Shown here one piece after another: positions 11,390 to 21,700 of a stretch of DNA of 64,000 nt. The first letter of the stretch is position 1. Each line of letters starts with the position of its first letter. The notes below the pieces were generated by a model that saw only the letters and a list, made by a program, of their open reading frames with translations, had not been told where the DNA came from and ran no database searches. The stretch is from Paraburkholderia sp. PGU19 (lineage in GTDB: Bacteria > Pseudomonadota > Gammaproteobacteria > Burkholderiales > Burkholderiaceae). A program made the position numbers and the translations under genes. The stretch is taken from contig NZ_AP023181.1 of the NCBI RefSeq assembly GCF_013426915.1, forward strand, positions 1,178,001 through 1,242,000, read 5' to 3'.

Positions 11390-11665
11390 TCAGATAACGT
11401 TGGGGTATAAGTTCAGGCGGCAAACGATCCCAGTGGGCGAAGTCCATCTGTTCGTTGCAAACCTTGCCTTGCCGGACCCTTCAGTAAACGGGTGGAAATC
11501 GTAGCCGGACACAAACCGTCCCTCGCGCCGCCACACTTTCATCGACCGCTCGTTCACATAGTTCTGGACGAAGTCGATCTCGCGCGCAAGCTCCCCAGAA
11601 ACGCTGTGCGTTTGCCTTCGCATCTGAAGCGAAGAACACGGCCAGTAAAGTCCACGTATTGAATT
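11390..11665 (-). pseudogene. TnpB (IS605 OrfB) N-terminal stub, frameshifted
   Basis: The minus strand encodes LAREIDFVQNYVNERSMKVW and SGYDFHPFTEGSGKARF, the N-terminal signature of IS200/IS605-family TnpB (RNA-guided nuclease relatives). The preceding bases encode VLRFRCEGKRTAFLG in another frame, so a single-base indel separates the first 15-20 residues from the rest. Only about 80 residues are present: the RuvC-like catalytic region and C-terminal zinc finger are absent, so this is a dead fragment. A second stub of the same protein family lies at 39014-39289. Confidence 0.7.
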
Positions 11666-11745
11666 CCTTTAAAAGATCAGGATACTCCTGCTACGCGATC
11701 TACATGCGCATTTTATCCTTGGCCTGAACGCAGGGTTTTCGGGCC

Positions 11746-12381
11746 ATGTCAGAAATAAATCCATTGGAAACCATACCGAATATGACTACCGGGATAGAGT
11801 CTATCAAGAGCACGACGTTAAGCGGAGTCGTCGCCGGCATCATTGCGGCCGTCGCAGAGATAGGCGGGCAATACTTGATTGGTTACCGGTTAATAGAAAA
11901 GCCTAAGCTGGATGCCGAGGCGCAAGCTCACTCGAATCTGCTAATTCAAAATCTCCACACCACTTGTCGTGCGGTTGCACTCGACGCCAGGACATGGAGG
12001 ATTGGATGCTCCACTGAGAACCGGGGTACATATAGCGCGAGCGTGGGTATTCAGGATATTGTTGTTGCCAATAACGTATCGCCTGACCGACACAATTACC
12101 GTGCGGGAACGGGCGGTTTTCATCTTGCCTTTGAAGATGATCGCAGATCATATCAAGCCATCCCGACTTCAACTCGGGCCCTCGCCGTTTACCTGAAATT
12201 CGATAAGGCAACCTATCCGAACGGAGTTAATAGAGCAGATCTCGATGCGCAAGTGACGATGAGCTACCAAACGCTCCCCGATGTGTCCAGTGGCGTCGAA
12301 GCTGCTAATTCACTTAAGGACACCGATGTCCGTAGCAAAGCTCATAACGGAGAATTAGTCGAGCCATATCTGGCCATGTGA
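11746..12381 (+). CDS. Hypothetical membrane-anchored protein
   Basis: 211 aa with no family I recognise. A hydrophobic segment (SGVVAGIIAAVAEIGGQYLIGY, about residues 25-46) follows a short polar N-terminus. The remaining ~165 residues are polar, with Cys in LHTTCRAVALDA and WRIGCSTENRG that could form a disulfide if the domain is outside. This suggests a single-pass anchor with a soluble beta-rich domain (AVYLKFDKATYPNG). No strong ribosome site precedes ATG 11746; ATG 11782 is an alternative. Base composition is less GC-rich than the core genes, suggesting transferred DNA. The gene is isolated. Confidence 0.5.
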   Translation: MSEINPLETIPNMTTGIESIKSTTLSGVVAGIIAAVAEIGGQYLIGYRLIEKPKLDAEAQAHSNLLIQNLHTTCRAVALDARTWRIGCSTENRGTYSASVGIQDIVVANNVSPDRHNYRAGTGGFHLAFEDDRRSYQAIPTSTRALAVYLKFDKATYPNGVNRADLDAQVTMSYQTLPDVSSGVEAANSLKDTDVRSKAHNGELVEPYLAM

Positions 12382-12693
12382 AACCCCAACCCACAACCGG
12401 TTCTTCTTAGTTCTCCGATTCCGGTACCCTCCGCATCTTCATCCGCCGAATCGCCGACGCAGCAATCCGGCGCAGCGAGTGAACCACCTTCGACATAACC
12501 AATGCCTTCCACTTCGTTCTAACTCGACACTCAGAGGACCAACCGTTTTCCCGATTGATGAGAGACTCGCGTCCGGTATGTTCGTTAGATACCATCCGTA
12601 AACGAGCAATCCTTGCCGACCAATCCCTCGGTGCTTCATTTGAAGAGCACCTTGTGCCGACGTACCATCGACGATGTACAATTTTTATTCCGA

Positions 12694-13427
12694 TTACTCT
12701 TCAAACGAAACCCCACATGCCTGAAGATTGCGCGCAAAGACAAACAGGTCGGCGCTTTCGAGGGTTCTCAAATTCACCGCTCGCACCTCATCCCTGCTCA
12801 AGAGACGGCCGGCCACCCCCTGTTCAAGGTAGCAGAATGGACCGACCGGTATCCGGGCGGCCATGTGATACTGATCAGAAACCAAAAACTCCAGACTGTC
12901 GGACCGCACGACTCTCCAAGCCGGAACATGAAGTTGTCGCCGCGTCTGCAACAGTCCGAGCCGCTGTGCAAGCCCTCGAGCAACGCGGTCCAGTTGACCT
13001 GCCCCCCCATGAAGATCCCCTGAGATTCGAACCTGTCGAGATCGACCTTCTCAACACGATTCAGGCTCTGATCAGCAGCAAGCAAGCTCGTTTCAGTGAA
13101 AGTGTGCTTTTTTGCGATGCTTCGTTCACGCAAGATCACATAGAAGCGTTGAATGGCACGACGCTGACTGTCAAGTGATATCTCCGCTCCGTGGCAAACC
13201 GCCTCAGCAACGCTATGGAACGTATCCTCTATTTGCACGGCATCTCGCTCGATCTGCTCGTCCCATTTTCTATTTGCTACGAAGTTTCGGTCGTCCACAT
13301 GCGCGGGGAAACTCTTCCTGTGTTTCAACAGCCTGAAGTCGACCATTTCTGGACGCTCCGCACAAAACCTCAAAAGCGCGCGCCGCGGAAGAACATGCTG
13401 ATTCTTTACGACGCTATATGTCGACAT
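12694..13427 (-). pseudogene. DUF4238-like protein, frameshifted
   Basis: Two minus-strand frames make one protein. The first (from ATG 13427) begins MSTYSVVKNQHVLPRRALLRF and continues DDRNFVANRKWDEQIERDAVQIEDTF. This resembles DUF4238 proteins, which open with a QH-x-x-P-x-x-LLR-x-F motif and an acidic helix containing the paired E residues. The second frame (ending at 12694) gives WRVVRSDSLEFLVSDQYHMA and NLRTLESADLFVFARNL, which fits the family's C-terminal S-D motif and final helix. The switch lies between about 12950 and 12990. DUF4238 function is unknown; members are often found in mobile or defence-associated DNA. The family call rests on motif resemblance only. Confidence 0.5.
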
Positions 13428-14178
13428 ACATCCCTTCGTGGATTACAGGCGGAATCGAAATCAATTCGTGCGCCCTGCCCTCGGCCAGCACGTTGACGCC
13501 GGGGAGTTTTGTTGAACACTACCTGACAGCGTAAATATTATCGGGCAGGCGGCTCTGCTAACCAGTCTGCATTCGTGATGCATGCGCTGCAAATACCTTT
13601 AATCGATCGAGCACCCGCGGGCCCCCAAGCTGACGGCAAACGCGTCGCGTCGGCGCTCGGAAAAACACAGCCCTCGAATCGATTGGTTAGTCAAAACTAG
13701 CTTTCAGTCGCCGGTCTCTATAGGCGGGCAAATCTGCACTGCACTCATTCCAGAATGATTCGCAGCCAAACGACCCGGCCGCCGGTTTCCCATCTTCGAA
13801 TTCTGCGTCCTTCGCCCGGAAAATTCAGTCCCTAGACTTACACGGCGATTCTATCGGGATCGGAACGTCGCTTGACCTGTCGGCATCCACCAATTCCGAC
13901 CGACTCAGCAAACACTCCTGATCATCGCTTCGGTCCTCACGACGAGGTGCTTTTCAGCAACCCGCTAGGATCACTGTTGTTGCCACGACCGTGCTGGGGC
14001 TTCTGGCGGCCGCCCGAGTCACGATCGATGCGGCTCATGGGCGGCTCGCGCGTATGGTAGTGGCGGCCCCGTCTCCTTTGCCGAACTGCTGCGGCATGGC
14101 CGTGCGGCCAGCGAGAGGTTGCCGAAGCGCGTGCTAACATTGTTTGTTATCACATCCCGTCGTTCAACGGCTCAAACA
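13428..14178. other. Intergenic region upstream of hemC
   Basis: About 750 bp with no convincing gene on either strand. The short frames here have arginine/proline-rich shadow composition. The hemC promoter is expected within the last ~100 bp, where AT-rich DNA (around 14138-14155, CTAACATTGTTTGTTATC) lies upstream of the start. Confidence 0.4.
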
Positions 14179-15162
14179 ATGAATTCCGAGACGCTTGCTT
14201 CCACGCCGCCCGCCACACTTTTCATCGCGTCGCGGGAAAGCCGGCTTGCAATGTGGCAGGCCGAACACGTACGGTGTGCACTGCACAAATTATATCCATC
14301 TTGTGACGTAAAAATCCTCGGAATGACGACTCGAGGCGATCAGATTCTCGATCGCACGCTGTCGAAGGTCGGCGGCAAGGGACTGTTTGTGAAGGAGCTG
14401 GAGAACGCGCTCGCCGACGGCCGTGCCGATCTCGCGGTCCATTCGCTGAAAGACGTGCCGATGGAACTGCCCGAAGGCTTCGTGCTGTCCACCATCATGG
14501 AGCGCGAAGACCCGCGCGACGCGTTCGTCTCGAACCAGTACGACTCGCTGGCTACGTTGCCGTTCGGCAGTGTGGTCGGCACGTCGAGCCTGCGCCGCGA
14601 AGCGATGCTGCGCGCGCGTTATCCCGAACTCGTCGTGAAGCCGTTGCGCGGCAATCTCGACACGCGGCTCGGCAAGCTCGATAGCGGCGATTACGCGGCC
14701 ATCATTCTGGCCGCGGCGGGTCTCAGGCGTCTGGGACTTGGCGACCGCATCCGCTCGCTGCTCGAACCCGCCGACAGTCTGCCCGCCCCCGGGCAGGGCG
14801 CCCTCGGCATCGAGATCCGCGCGGACCGCGTCGATCTCGCCGCATGGCTTGCTCCGCTGCATCACGAGCACACGGCGGCCGCCGTCGAAGCGGAGCGCAT
14901 GGTGTCGCGCGCGCTGGGCGGCAGCTGCGAAGTGCCGCTCGCCGCTTACGCGACCTGGCATGACGGCGCGCTGCATCTGCGCGGCGTCGTCGCGACGCCT
15001 GACGGCCAGCGCGTGCTGTTCGCGCAAGCCTCGGCGCCCGCGCCGACCACGGGCGCCGCGCTCGAACTGGGCCGCGAGGTCGCGAGCCAGCTCGAAGCGC
15101 AGGGCGCACTCGAAATAGTCCGCGCGCTCACCACGGCGAGCGACCCGGCGACGGGCTCGTGA
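14179..15162 (+). CDS. hemC: Hydroxymethylbilane synthase (porphobilinogen deaminase)
   Basis: 327 aa cytosolic enzyme of tetrapyrrole synthesis; it joins four porphobilinogen molecules into hydroxymethylbilane. The sequence shows [16 protein letters not shown] at the N-terminus, [20 protein letters not shown], the catalytic-Asp loop [14 protein letters not shown], the [20 protein letters not shown] substrate-binding region, [14 protein letters not shown], and the dipyrromethane-cofactor Cys in [15 protein letters not shown] chose ATG 14179 ([19 protein letters not shown]) rather than the upstream frame extension from 14119 because the added 20 residues look non-homologous. The stop overlaps the hemD start (TGATG at 15160-15164), as expected for coupled hemCD. 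Confidence 0.95.
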   Translation: MNSETLASTPPATLFIASRESRLAMWQAEHVRCALHKLYPSCDVKILGMTTRGDQILDRTLSKVGGKGLFVKELENALADGRADLAVHSLKDVPMELPEGFVLSTIMEREDPRDAFVSNQYDSLATLPFGSVVGTSSLRREAMLRARYPELVVKPLRGNLDTRLGKLDSGDYAAIILAAAGLRRLGLGDRIRSLLEPADSLPAPGQGALGIEIRADRVDLAAWLAPLHHEHTAAAVEAERMVSRALGGSCEVPLAAYATWHDGALHLRGVVATPDGQRVLFAQASAPAPTTGAALELGREVASQLEAQGALEIVRALTTASDPATGS

Positions 15163-15238
15163 TGGCGACCGGCTCGCACCCGACATCCGCCGAGTTCCCT
15201 TCTCAGGACGGCGCAGGCTCGTCGCACGCCGCGAGCCT
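15162..15238 (+). pseudogene. hemD: Start of hemD cut off by an IS remnant
   Basis: An ATG overlapping the hemC stop opens a frame [19 protein letters not shown] and about 25 codons remain before sequence switches to an IS701-family transposase remnant on the opposite strand (junction near 15240). Position and overlap are those of hemD (uroporphyrinogen-III synthase), which normally follows hemC in this group. Nothing of its catalytic domain is present in the window. Identity is inferred from position; the few residues left carry no family motif. Confidence 0.5.
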
Positions 15239-15239
15239 G

Positions 15240-15773
15240 CAACGGCGCGCGAGCTGCGGCTTGGTTGCGAAGCCCATGTTGTCGGGGACGCCCGCTGCCC
15301 GGCAGCGAGGACGATCATCGATCCACGACTGGGGCATATACAGTTCCCGGTCAATAAATGCGCTACCCCCATTGCCTGCGTAGCATAGGAACACACCAAT
15401 CTGGCTATTCTCGATGCGACCCGCCGTACCACTGTATTGGCGCTGTACACCGGCAGAGTGTTCACCCTTCTTGACGAAACCCGTCTCATCAACGATCAGC
15501 ACGGCATCACGCGCGCCGAGTTGTTCAACGACGTAGTCGCGAAGGATGTTGCGAGCTGCGTCAGGATCCCACTGTGCCCGCTCGAGAAGGTGCTGCACCC
15601 CATCGGGTGTTGCTTCGCCGATCCATTCTGCGAGCTGCCACCTGTTTTTGCGCTCGACTGTGCCCAGCAAACCTTTTAGATACGCTAGCGAGCGCTGTCG
15701 CGGTTCGGCGCGCCTGAACAGGCCGGCCAAACTCTCATGGTTCCTGTTCCCATGCTTTAGCCATCTCTTTCAT
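15240..15773 (-). mobile_element. IS701-family transposase remnant (N-terminal part)
   Basis: Minus-strand coding sequence matches the N-terminal third of IS701-type DDE transposases: [55 protein letters not shown] (the first DDE-region Asp) and [20 protein letters not shown]. It ends abruptly after [11 protein letters not shown] where it meets hemD sequence. The first residues ([12 protein letters not shown] from ATG 15773) are in a different frame from HESLAGLF, so one indel lies near 15735. The remaining two thirds of the transposase and any terminal repeat on the hemD side are missing, so this is a truncated, immobile copy. Confidence 0.8.
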
Positions 15774-16101
15774 AGGTCCATATACAAGATAGTAGTACTA
15801 CCTTTGTATAGGAAAAATAACTACGGCTGTAGTGTTACACGGTCAGGCAGACCTGGTTGCCCCCGGGACGATTCACTTGTTTGCAGAGAACGCAGTGCTA
15901 CGGACCCAGCCTCGATTCTCGCTACCTTTGTCGCTGACGATGATTGCGGTCCCCTGACGGTATTGAAATGACTCGGTGGCTCTGTCACAACTACGACCCA
16001 CCCGAAATTCCAGTCCTAAAAGAAGTCAGGCGCCGGCGTCTCGCGCTTACGGAAGGAGCCGTCGCGCTTTGCACCCCAATGAACTACCGCATCGGGACCG
16101 C
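15774..16101. other. Short interval between the IS remnant and the DUF3331 gene
   Basis: Lower-GC DNA of about 330 bp. The only feature worth noting is a 45-codon plus-strand frame from ATG 15968 (MTRWLCHNYDPPEIPVLKEV ... YRIGTA) without a clear ribosome site; I cannot tell whether it is a gene. Confidence 0.25.
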
Positions 16102-16512
16102 CTAGTCGGTATTGCGGCCGACGGTTCCGTACACAACAGAGGCGAGAATCATGGCCCCCGAGTTTTGTGGCTCGACACTTGTGTAGACCGGCCGATAGAC
16201 CTCATCGCCTTCCCGGATGACTGAGTGGCTGAATGCGCAACGACCAGCGAGTCGCGCTTTGGTGGCGCGCCAAGATTGATGACCGTAGAAGCACCGACCT
16301 GGATCGCTCCAGAGAACGATGAGAGTGGAATTAGTCGGTCGTTCGAGAATACGGACCTGTACTTTGTCGCCTGTGCGGTACGCCGATGATATGTTTGGTT
16401 CTGCGGTGATGCTTCTTCGAACTCCGTCACGCCTGTCACCACTGCCGGACGACAGCATCTCGAGAGTTCGATGCCACGCTTGGCTGTCTCCTACGTTGTC
16501 ACTGCTATACAT
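16102..16512 (-). CDS. DUF3331-like protein
   Basis: 136 aa. The second half has the features of DUF3331 proteins common in Burkholderia and relatives: VLWSDPGRCFYGHQSW, then a Cys-containing GRCAFSHSVIREGDEVYRP and the closing NSGAMILASVV. The first ~45 residues are polar and low complexity (RTLEMLSSGSGDRRDG). The function of the family is unknown. The ATG at 16512 has no strong ribosome site. The family assignment is from remembered motif order, not a search. It stands alone between an IS remnant and the nitroreductase. Confidence 0.6.
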   Translation of the reverse strand: MYSSDNVGDSQAWHRTLEMLSSGSGDRRDGVRRSITAEPNISSAYRTGDKVQVRILERPTNSTLIVLWSDPGRCFYGHQSWRATKARLAGRCAFSHSVIREGDEVYRPVYTSVEPQNSGAMILASVVYGTVGRNTD

Positions 16513-17013
16513 ATTTTCTTTACCGTTGTTACGCCAGGACGTCTACCGCTCCGTTTTCGTTGACCGCGTGCAACCGATCAAAAATCAGTAAGGCGCCCGA
16601 AGATCTGGTCGCGATACAGATCCTCCAAGATACGAGCGCGAAGTGGCGAATGACTCGTCATACCAGTCTTTAATTCTCTTTGCTCTTCAGTGCAAGCCTT
16701 CAATTTCTCGTCACCCAAAAGGCAACTCGAACGGACGAGCGTCCCCCTTTGCAGTAGTCCGTGTTATATGGCGCATGTCTAGAGCCCGGTGCCCCGGAAG
16801 TTTTTCCGCTTTTGAACTTGTTATTGTAGTTTCGAGGCTAGTCCTACGAAAGGACCAAGAATGAACATATCTTCTGTACCATGATCCGATGAACACAACT
16901 CCGGAAATCTGACTCAATCTATCTGCGAAGACGCGGTTGGCCGAGCACATTTCTTCGCGATGCATCGCACGCGAGAGAGGTAACTGAACGCGCAGCCCAC
17001 GCTGCCATCGCAA
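16513..17013. other. Gap with no recognised gene
   Basis: About 500 bp without a supportable gene, RNA or repeat; the reading frames are short and lack motifs. Confidence 0.4.
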
Positions 17014-17745
17014 TCAGTATAGCCAGCTTGAAAACTCATCCTCTGACTTTTTCACACCACCGAAGCGGGGCACGGTGCAACCGTCGGCGGGAAATCCCGT
17101 AACCAAAAGCAAAAAGGGCTTTTCTGACGCCGGTCTTCGGCAGATATCGTTGAGGAACCCCATTGGACTTGGTGTATGGGTCATGGTCGCCAAACCCGCT
17201 TCGTGCAGAGCGGCGATCAAAAATCCGGTCGCGATGCCAGTTGAGTGCGGAACGTAGTAGTGTTTGACACGGCGGCCATCATCCAAGCTCGTATGATTAA
17301 CGGAAAACACCGCTATCAGAACGGGCGCAATCTCCAAAAAGGGTTTGCTTTCGTCCGTGCCTAGCGGCTTCAACGCATCCAGCCATTCCTGCGGCGCTCT
17401 ACTTTGATAGAAAGCCTTTTCCTCCTCTTCGGCGGCTACTCTTATACGTCGTTTCAAAGCCGGATCTTTCACAACTGCAAAATGCCATGGCTGAAGATTG
17501 GCGCCCGAGGGCGCCGTCGCGGCTGCCCTCAACGCTAGTCGAATCACCTCGTCAGGGACCGGTTCCGCTGAAAAATCACGTACAGTCCGCCGTCGGCAAA
17601 TGCTCTCGTAGAAGGCCCTTGCATGAGACTCCATCTCAACCACCGGCCGGCGGCAATATCCATTCAGATTATCAAACTGCGGCTCACATCCTATATACGA
17701 TGGGAGACAATCTCGGAACTTCATCTTTTCGTCTGCTGTTGACAT
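17014..17745 (-). CDS. Nitroreductase family FMN oxidoreductase
   Basis: 243 aa flavoprotein of the nitroreductase fold, in the subgroup resembling iodotyrosine-deiodinase/BluB proteins. The FMN phosphate-binding motif [14 protein letters not shown] lies near residues 51-64, and [20 protein letters not shown] (near 81-100) contains the conserved S-G-x-N-x-Q-P-W segment. [16 protein letters not shown] and the C-terminal [10 protein letters not shown] complete the fold. The 36 residues before [11 protein letters not shown] resemble the N-terminal arm of this subgroup, supporting the ATG at 17745. Substrate is not predictable. No operon partner is visible. Confidence 0.9.
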   Translation of the reverse strand: MSTADEKMKFRDCLPSYIGCEPQFDNLNGYCRRPVVEMESHARAFYESICRRRTVRDFSAEPVPDEVIRLALRAAATAPSGANLQPWHFAVVKDPALKRRIRVAAEEEEKAFYQSRAPQEWLDALKPLGTDESKPFLEIAPVLIAVFSVNHTSLDDGRRVKHYYVPHSTGIATGFLIAALHEAGLATMTHTPSPMGFLNDICRRPASEKPFLLLVTGFPADGCTVPRFGGVKKSEDEFSSWLY

Positions 17746-18714
17746 TTTTGATTCGACGACGTTGGTGTTAACCGAAGTCCATTAGAAAGCGCAGCGTGTA
17801 CGCCTACCGCTTACGCAGCAGCGCTTATTCCAAGAATTGCGTTGTGATACGCCGTCCAGGTTCTCTTTTTCATATACAGTGCAGTTGCTGGAAACAAGAG
17901 ATTTGTAGTAGGACATCATCATGCTTTCCGCAGTACGTTCGCTGGAGCATGTGTTTCGGCTACTAACTGACGCGAAGAATTCGTTCCGCCTGATGCTTCT
18001 CGAGCCGCTTGCCGCGCTTCGGTGACGGCTTCGACATCGCCCATAGTCCCTCTTGAAGCACAAAGCTGGCACACTTCGGCGCTGAGAAACGCGCACGTAA
18101 CGCACATTTGCCCTTATGAAACCCGGTTGGCGCGCGCGCTCGTCGCTATGAAACTCACCGAAGCCGACATTCCATTGCGCCGAATGGCTCGCGTCGAGGT
18201 CGTCGAGCGAGTCGAGATGCCGAATAGGTGATGATGTGTCCATGCGCATTCTCCAAGTTGCATGCCACACACGTTATCGATTCGCTGGCACGGCCAGAAG
18301 GGTCAAGAAACCATCGCGGGACTGGGCCATGTCAGTTCCGGGAGTGCAAAGATCTCAACCGATGCCGTTGAGGGCGGCATTTTCAGATTAGCTAGAGTGG
18401 AACGGCCCGGGCGCAGGTTTGACGTCGACCAGGAAGCTGTCGACGGATTCTTGGCGAGTTCAACGAATTCTCCCCACGCGTGGAACCGGGCCGCGAGTTG
18501 CTTGCAGTAGAGTGAAGCGCGTGGCAAATGCCGCTTGAGTGAGCTCGAAATGTTGCCGGACGAGCCCATAGCTCGAGAGACGCCAGAGCGTAAGGGACCG
18601 GACTGACTCCGCGAGAACTGGCGGCGCGCCACGGCCTGGACCATGGCAGGCAAATCACCTTCATTGATGCATGCACTTTCGATGGTAAAACCGGGCTCTA
18701 TTTGGGCACATCGC
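17746..18714. other. Gap between nitroreductase and kinase copy A
   Basis: Nearly 1 kb with no gene I can support. A minus-strand frame at 17782-18270 (162 codons) is Arg/Ser-rich with shadow-like composition. Homology between the two kinase copies stops sharply at about 18743, right at the C-terminal end of the kinase gene, so this gap is outside the duplication. Confidence 0.35.
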
Positions 18715-21700
18715 CTACGCGCTCCAACTTGACACAGACGCTGGATGGGCTGGCACGGAGAATTGAACAACGGCACCGCGTGGCACGTTCGCACTTGCCC
18801 ACAACCGGCCGCCGCGCGCTTCGATGATCGAACGGCAGATCGACAACCCCATCCCCAAACCGGTAGGCTTTGTGGTGTAGAAGGGAGCGAAAACGTCCTC
18901 CGCGCCGTGCGGAGCAAACCCGGGCCCTGAATCGCGCACAGTCACGAGCACACAGTCAGAGTCGGCTTTGTCCGTACTGACGAACAACTGTCGCGAGCTA
19001 TCGCTGACGCCGCTCATTGCCTCGAGCGCGTTGATGATCAGGTTGAGGAGCACCTGTTGCAGTTCGACACGGTCTCCTTCGATGAATGGCAGGCCGTCCG
19101 CGAGTTGTGTCTGTACCGAGGCACCGCTCTTCGAAGCTTCGCCATGCGTGAGCTCGATCACCTCGCGGATTGCCTCGTTGATGTCCACCGGCTCCTTCCG
19201 CGGCGGCGCCTTCCTGACCAGCTCACGGATCCGGCGGAGCACATCCCCCGCTCGACCTGCATCCTTGACAATCTGCCTGAGCGTCTGCCCTACCTCGTCA
19301 ATGTTCGGAGGCTGGGCGTTCAGCCATCGCAGCGCCGCCTGGGCGTTGGTCATCGTCGCGCCGATCGGCTGGTTGACTTCGTGAGCGATCGAGGCCGTGA
19401 GCTGCCCCATGGTGGCGACACGGTTCGCGTGAGCCAGTTCCGTGTGCACCTCGCGATAGCGCTGCTCGCTCTCGCGGGCTTTTTCCTCCGCCTGCTTGCG
19501 CTCGCTCAGATCGAGCACGAAAGCGACACCTTCCTTTCGGGTTTCTTCGAAAGCGGTAGCACCGAGCATGACGGGCACGCGGCTGCCGTCCTTCCTGATG
19601 TACTCCTTCTCGAAAGGTTGCGCGCGCCCCGTCGCCCCGATCTCTGCCAGGGCCCGTTCGTCGCGCTCGAGCCATTCGGGCGGCGTCAGATCCCTCCAGC
19701 TCACGCGGCCCGAGACAAGATCCTCCCGCTCGTATCCCACCATGCGAAGAAATTCGCCATTGGCCTCAAGAATGTCGCCACCGGCATTCCAGACGACGAT
19801 CCCGATGATGTTGGCGTCGACGAGACGCCGGATCTTCCCTTCGCGCTCCGCAAGATCGCGGTACAAGCGGGCATTCTCCAGCGAGATCGCTGCCTGCGAG
19901 GCCAACAGCTTCAGCACGGCGATGCGGGCCGGGCTGAACACGCGGGCAGTCAGACTGTTTTCAAGGTAGAGCGCGCCAGTGACCTTCGCCTGATTCATCA
20001 ACGGGAAGCAGAGAATTGAACGGGCGCGATGCTGACGGATATAGGGATCTGCAGCGAACGAAGATCCAGCCGCTGCATCGTCAAGAAAGACGCTCTCCCG
20101 CGTGCGCAGGACATGATTGACGATCGACTCCGGCAGCATCGCCGCGCTCACCGGCACATCACGCAACTGCAACCTTGGCGCGTCACCGGTGGTCAGCGCT
20201 TGCGCCGCTATCCGTGCTTTGCCGCCGTCCGACAGAATCAACACGCCTCGTTCGGCACCCGCCTGTTCGATGGCCGTACGCATGACCATTTCGATCAGCT
20301 TGTCCAGCACGATCTCGCCTGAGGCGGCCTGCGACACCTTGATCACCGTCGCAAGGTCGAGGTGTTCGACTGGCGTTGAAATCGTGATCGTCGGCCCGGG
20401 CGCAGACTCTTCCGCCCTCAGGTAAGGATACCTCTCCTCGAGTTGCCGCACCTTCCCGTTGGCTCCCCAACGCAGATAGCCGTAGCGGGCGTCCTGCAGG
20501 TACACACGTGCGATCTTCCCGAAACCGTGTGCCGCGTAAAACCGGGACGCGAGTTCGTTGGCGAGTGCCTCACCGTGGATAAAGCCGCTTTCCTGCGCCG
20601 AGTCGATGGCCTGCTCGTACAGCTCCATGGCATCCGCTACGCGACCTTCAATCCGGGCGATCTCCGCGCCGACCAGCGCCGCGCGGTCCGCGAAATTCTC
20701 GGGGCAGTTTTTCGCCCAGATCTGAAGCTGCCGGTAATGTGCAGCGACAGCGTCCAGGTGTTGTGGCCGCTCGTCGGCCGGGGCGCACTCGCACCAGGCG
20801 GCCTTTGCCAACGCGCCGTAAAAATGATATTCGGCTTCCTCGAAGAACGTGGAAGAGATCCAGAGCAGCGGTTGCGCCTTCGACGCGGCGTCCATGGCCG
20901 CCGCATAGTCACCAGCGATATAGCGCCCCTGCAATTTCCGGATCCAGTAGAAACTCGCAGCGAGGACCAAGGCCGGGTTGCTGGACAGATGGGTTTCAGT
21001 GCGAAGTTCATTGAACTGCCCGTCGTCAAGGCAGCCGAACGTCGGCGTCAGACCGCGAAGCATCCGTATCAGCGCGAGTTGTGTGGTGATGAGGTCAATG
21101 ACGAGACCGAACCGCACCTTCCCTGCGTACGCGAGGCCGCGTTCCGCTTCGCCTTGCACCTCGTGCAGCGGCTCGCCAGCGAAGAGCAGGTTCGAGTCGA
21201 GTTCGTTGCCCGCATAAGCTCCCATCGCGAGGTCTCCGATCCGGTTCGCCGCTTCGAACGCGCGGCGCATCAGATCACGGCGAGACCGCACGTGTTTCAT
21301 CCAGGGCATGACGAAAACCGCGAAGCAAAGATACGTGCTCGCCTCGAACCGTCTTAGCCCACGTCGTTCGACGAGATCACAGCCGAGCTGGCCGAACCGG
21401 AATCCGGCCTGGTAGTCACCGAAACGCGGTCCGGCGACCCTGCCGAAATTGGCATAGAGCACACATGAAGCGTCACAGTTGCCACGCTCGATGCTGAGAC
21501 TGACCCCCTTGCAGATCGTCAGCGAAACCAGGTTCACATCCGTCTGCACGGCCGGCGCGAAACACTTGCCCAACACCTCGACGGTCGCGAGCGAGGCTGC
21601 GTCTTCCATCAGCGGCAATTCGATGAGTTCCTCGATTGTCCGGCCCCAAGCCGCGTCCCGATGCGCTCGTATTCCCGTCGCACCTCGTCGTCGTCCGGAT

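Noticed and set aside
14290..15492. A 400-codon minus-strand frame over hemC
   Set aside because: Antisense shadow of hemC with Arg-rich low-complexity content and no motif.
17782..18270. 162-codon minus-strand frame upstream of the nitroreductase
   Set aside because: Arg/Ser-rich, no motif, and neighbouring frames are equally open; treated as non-coding.
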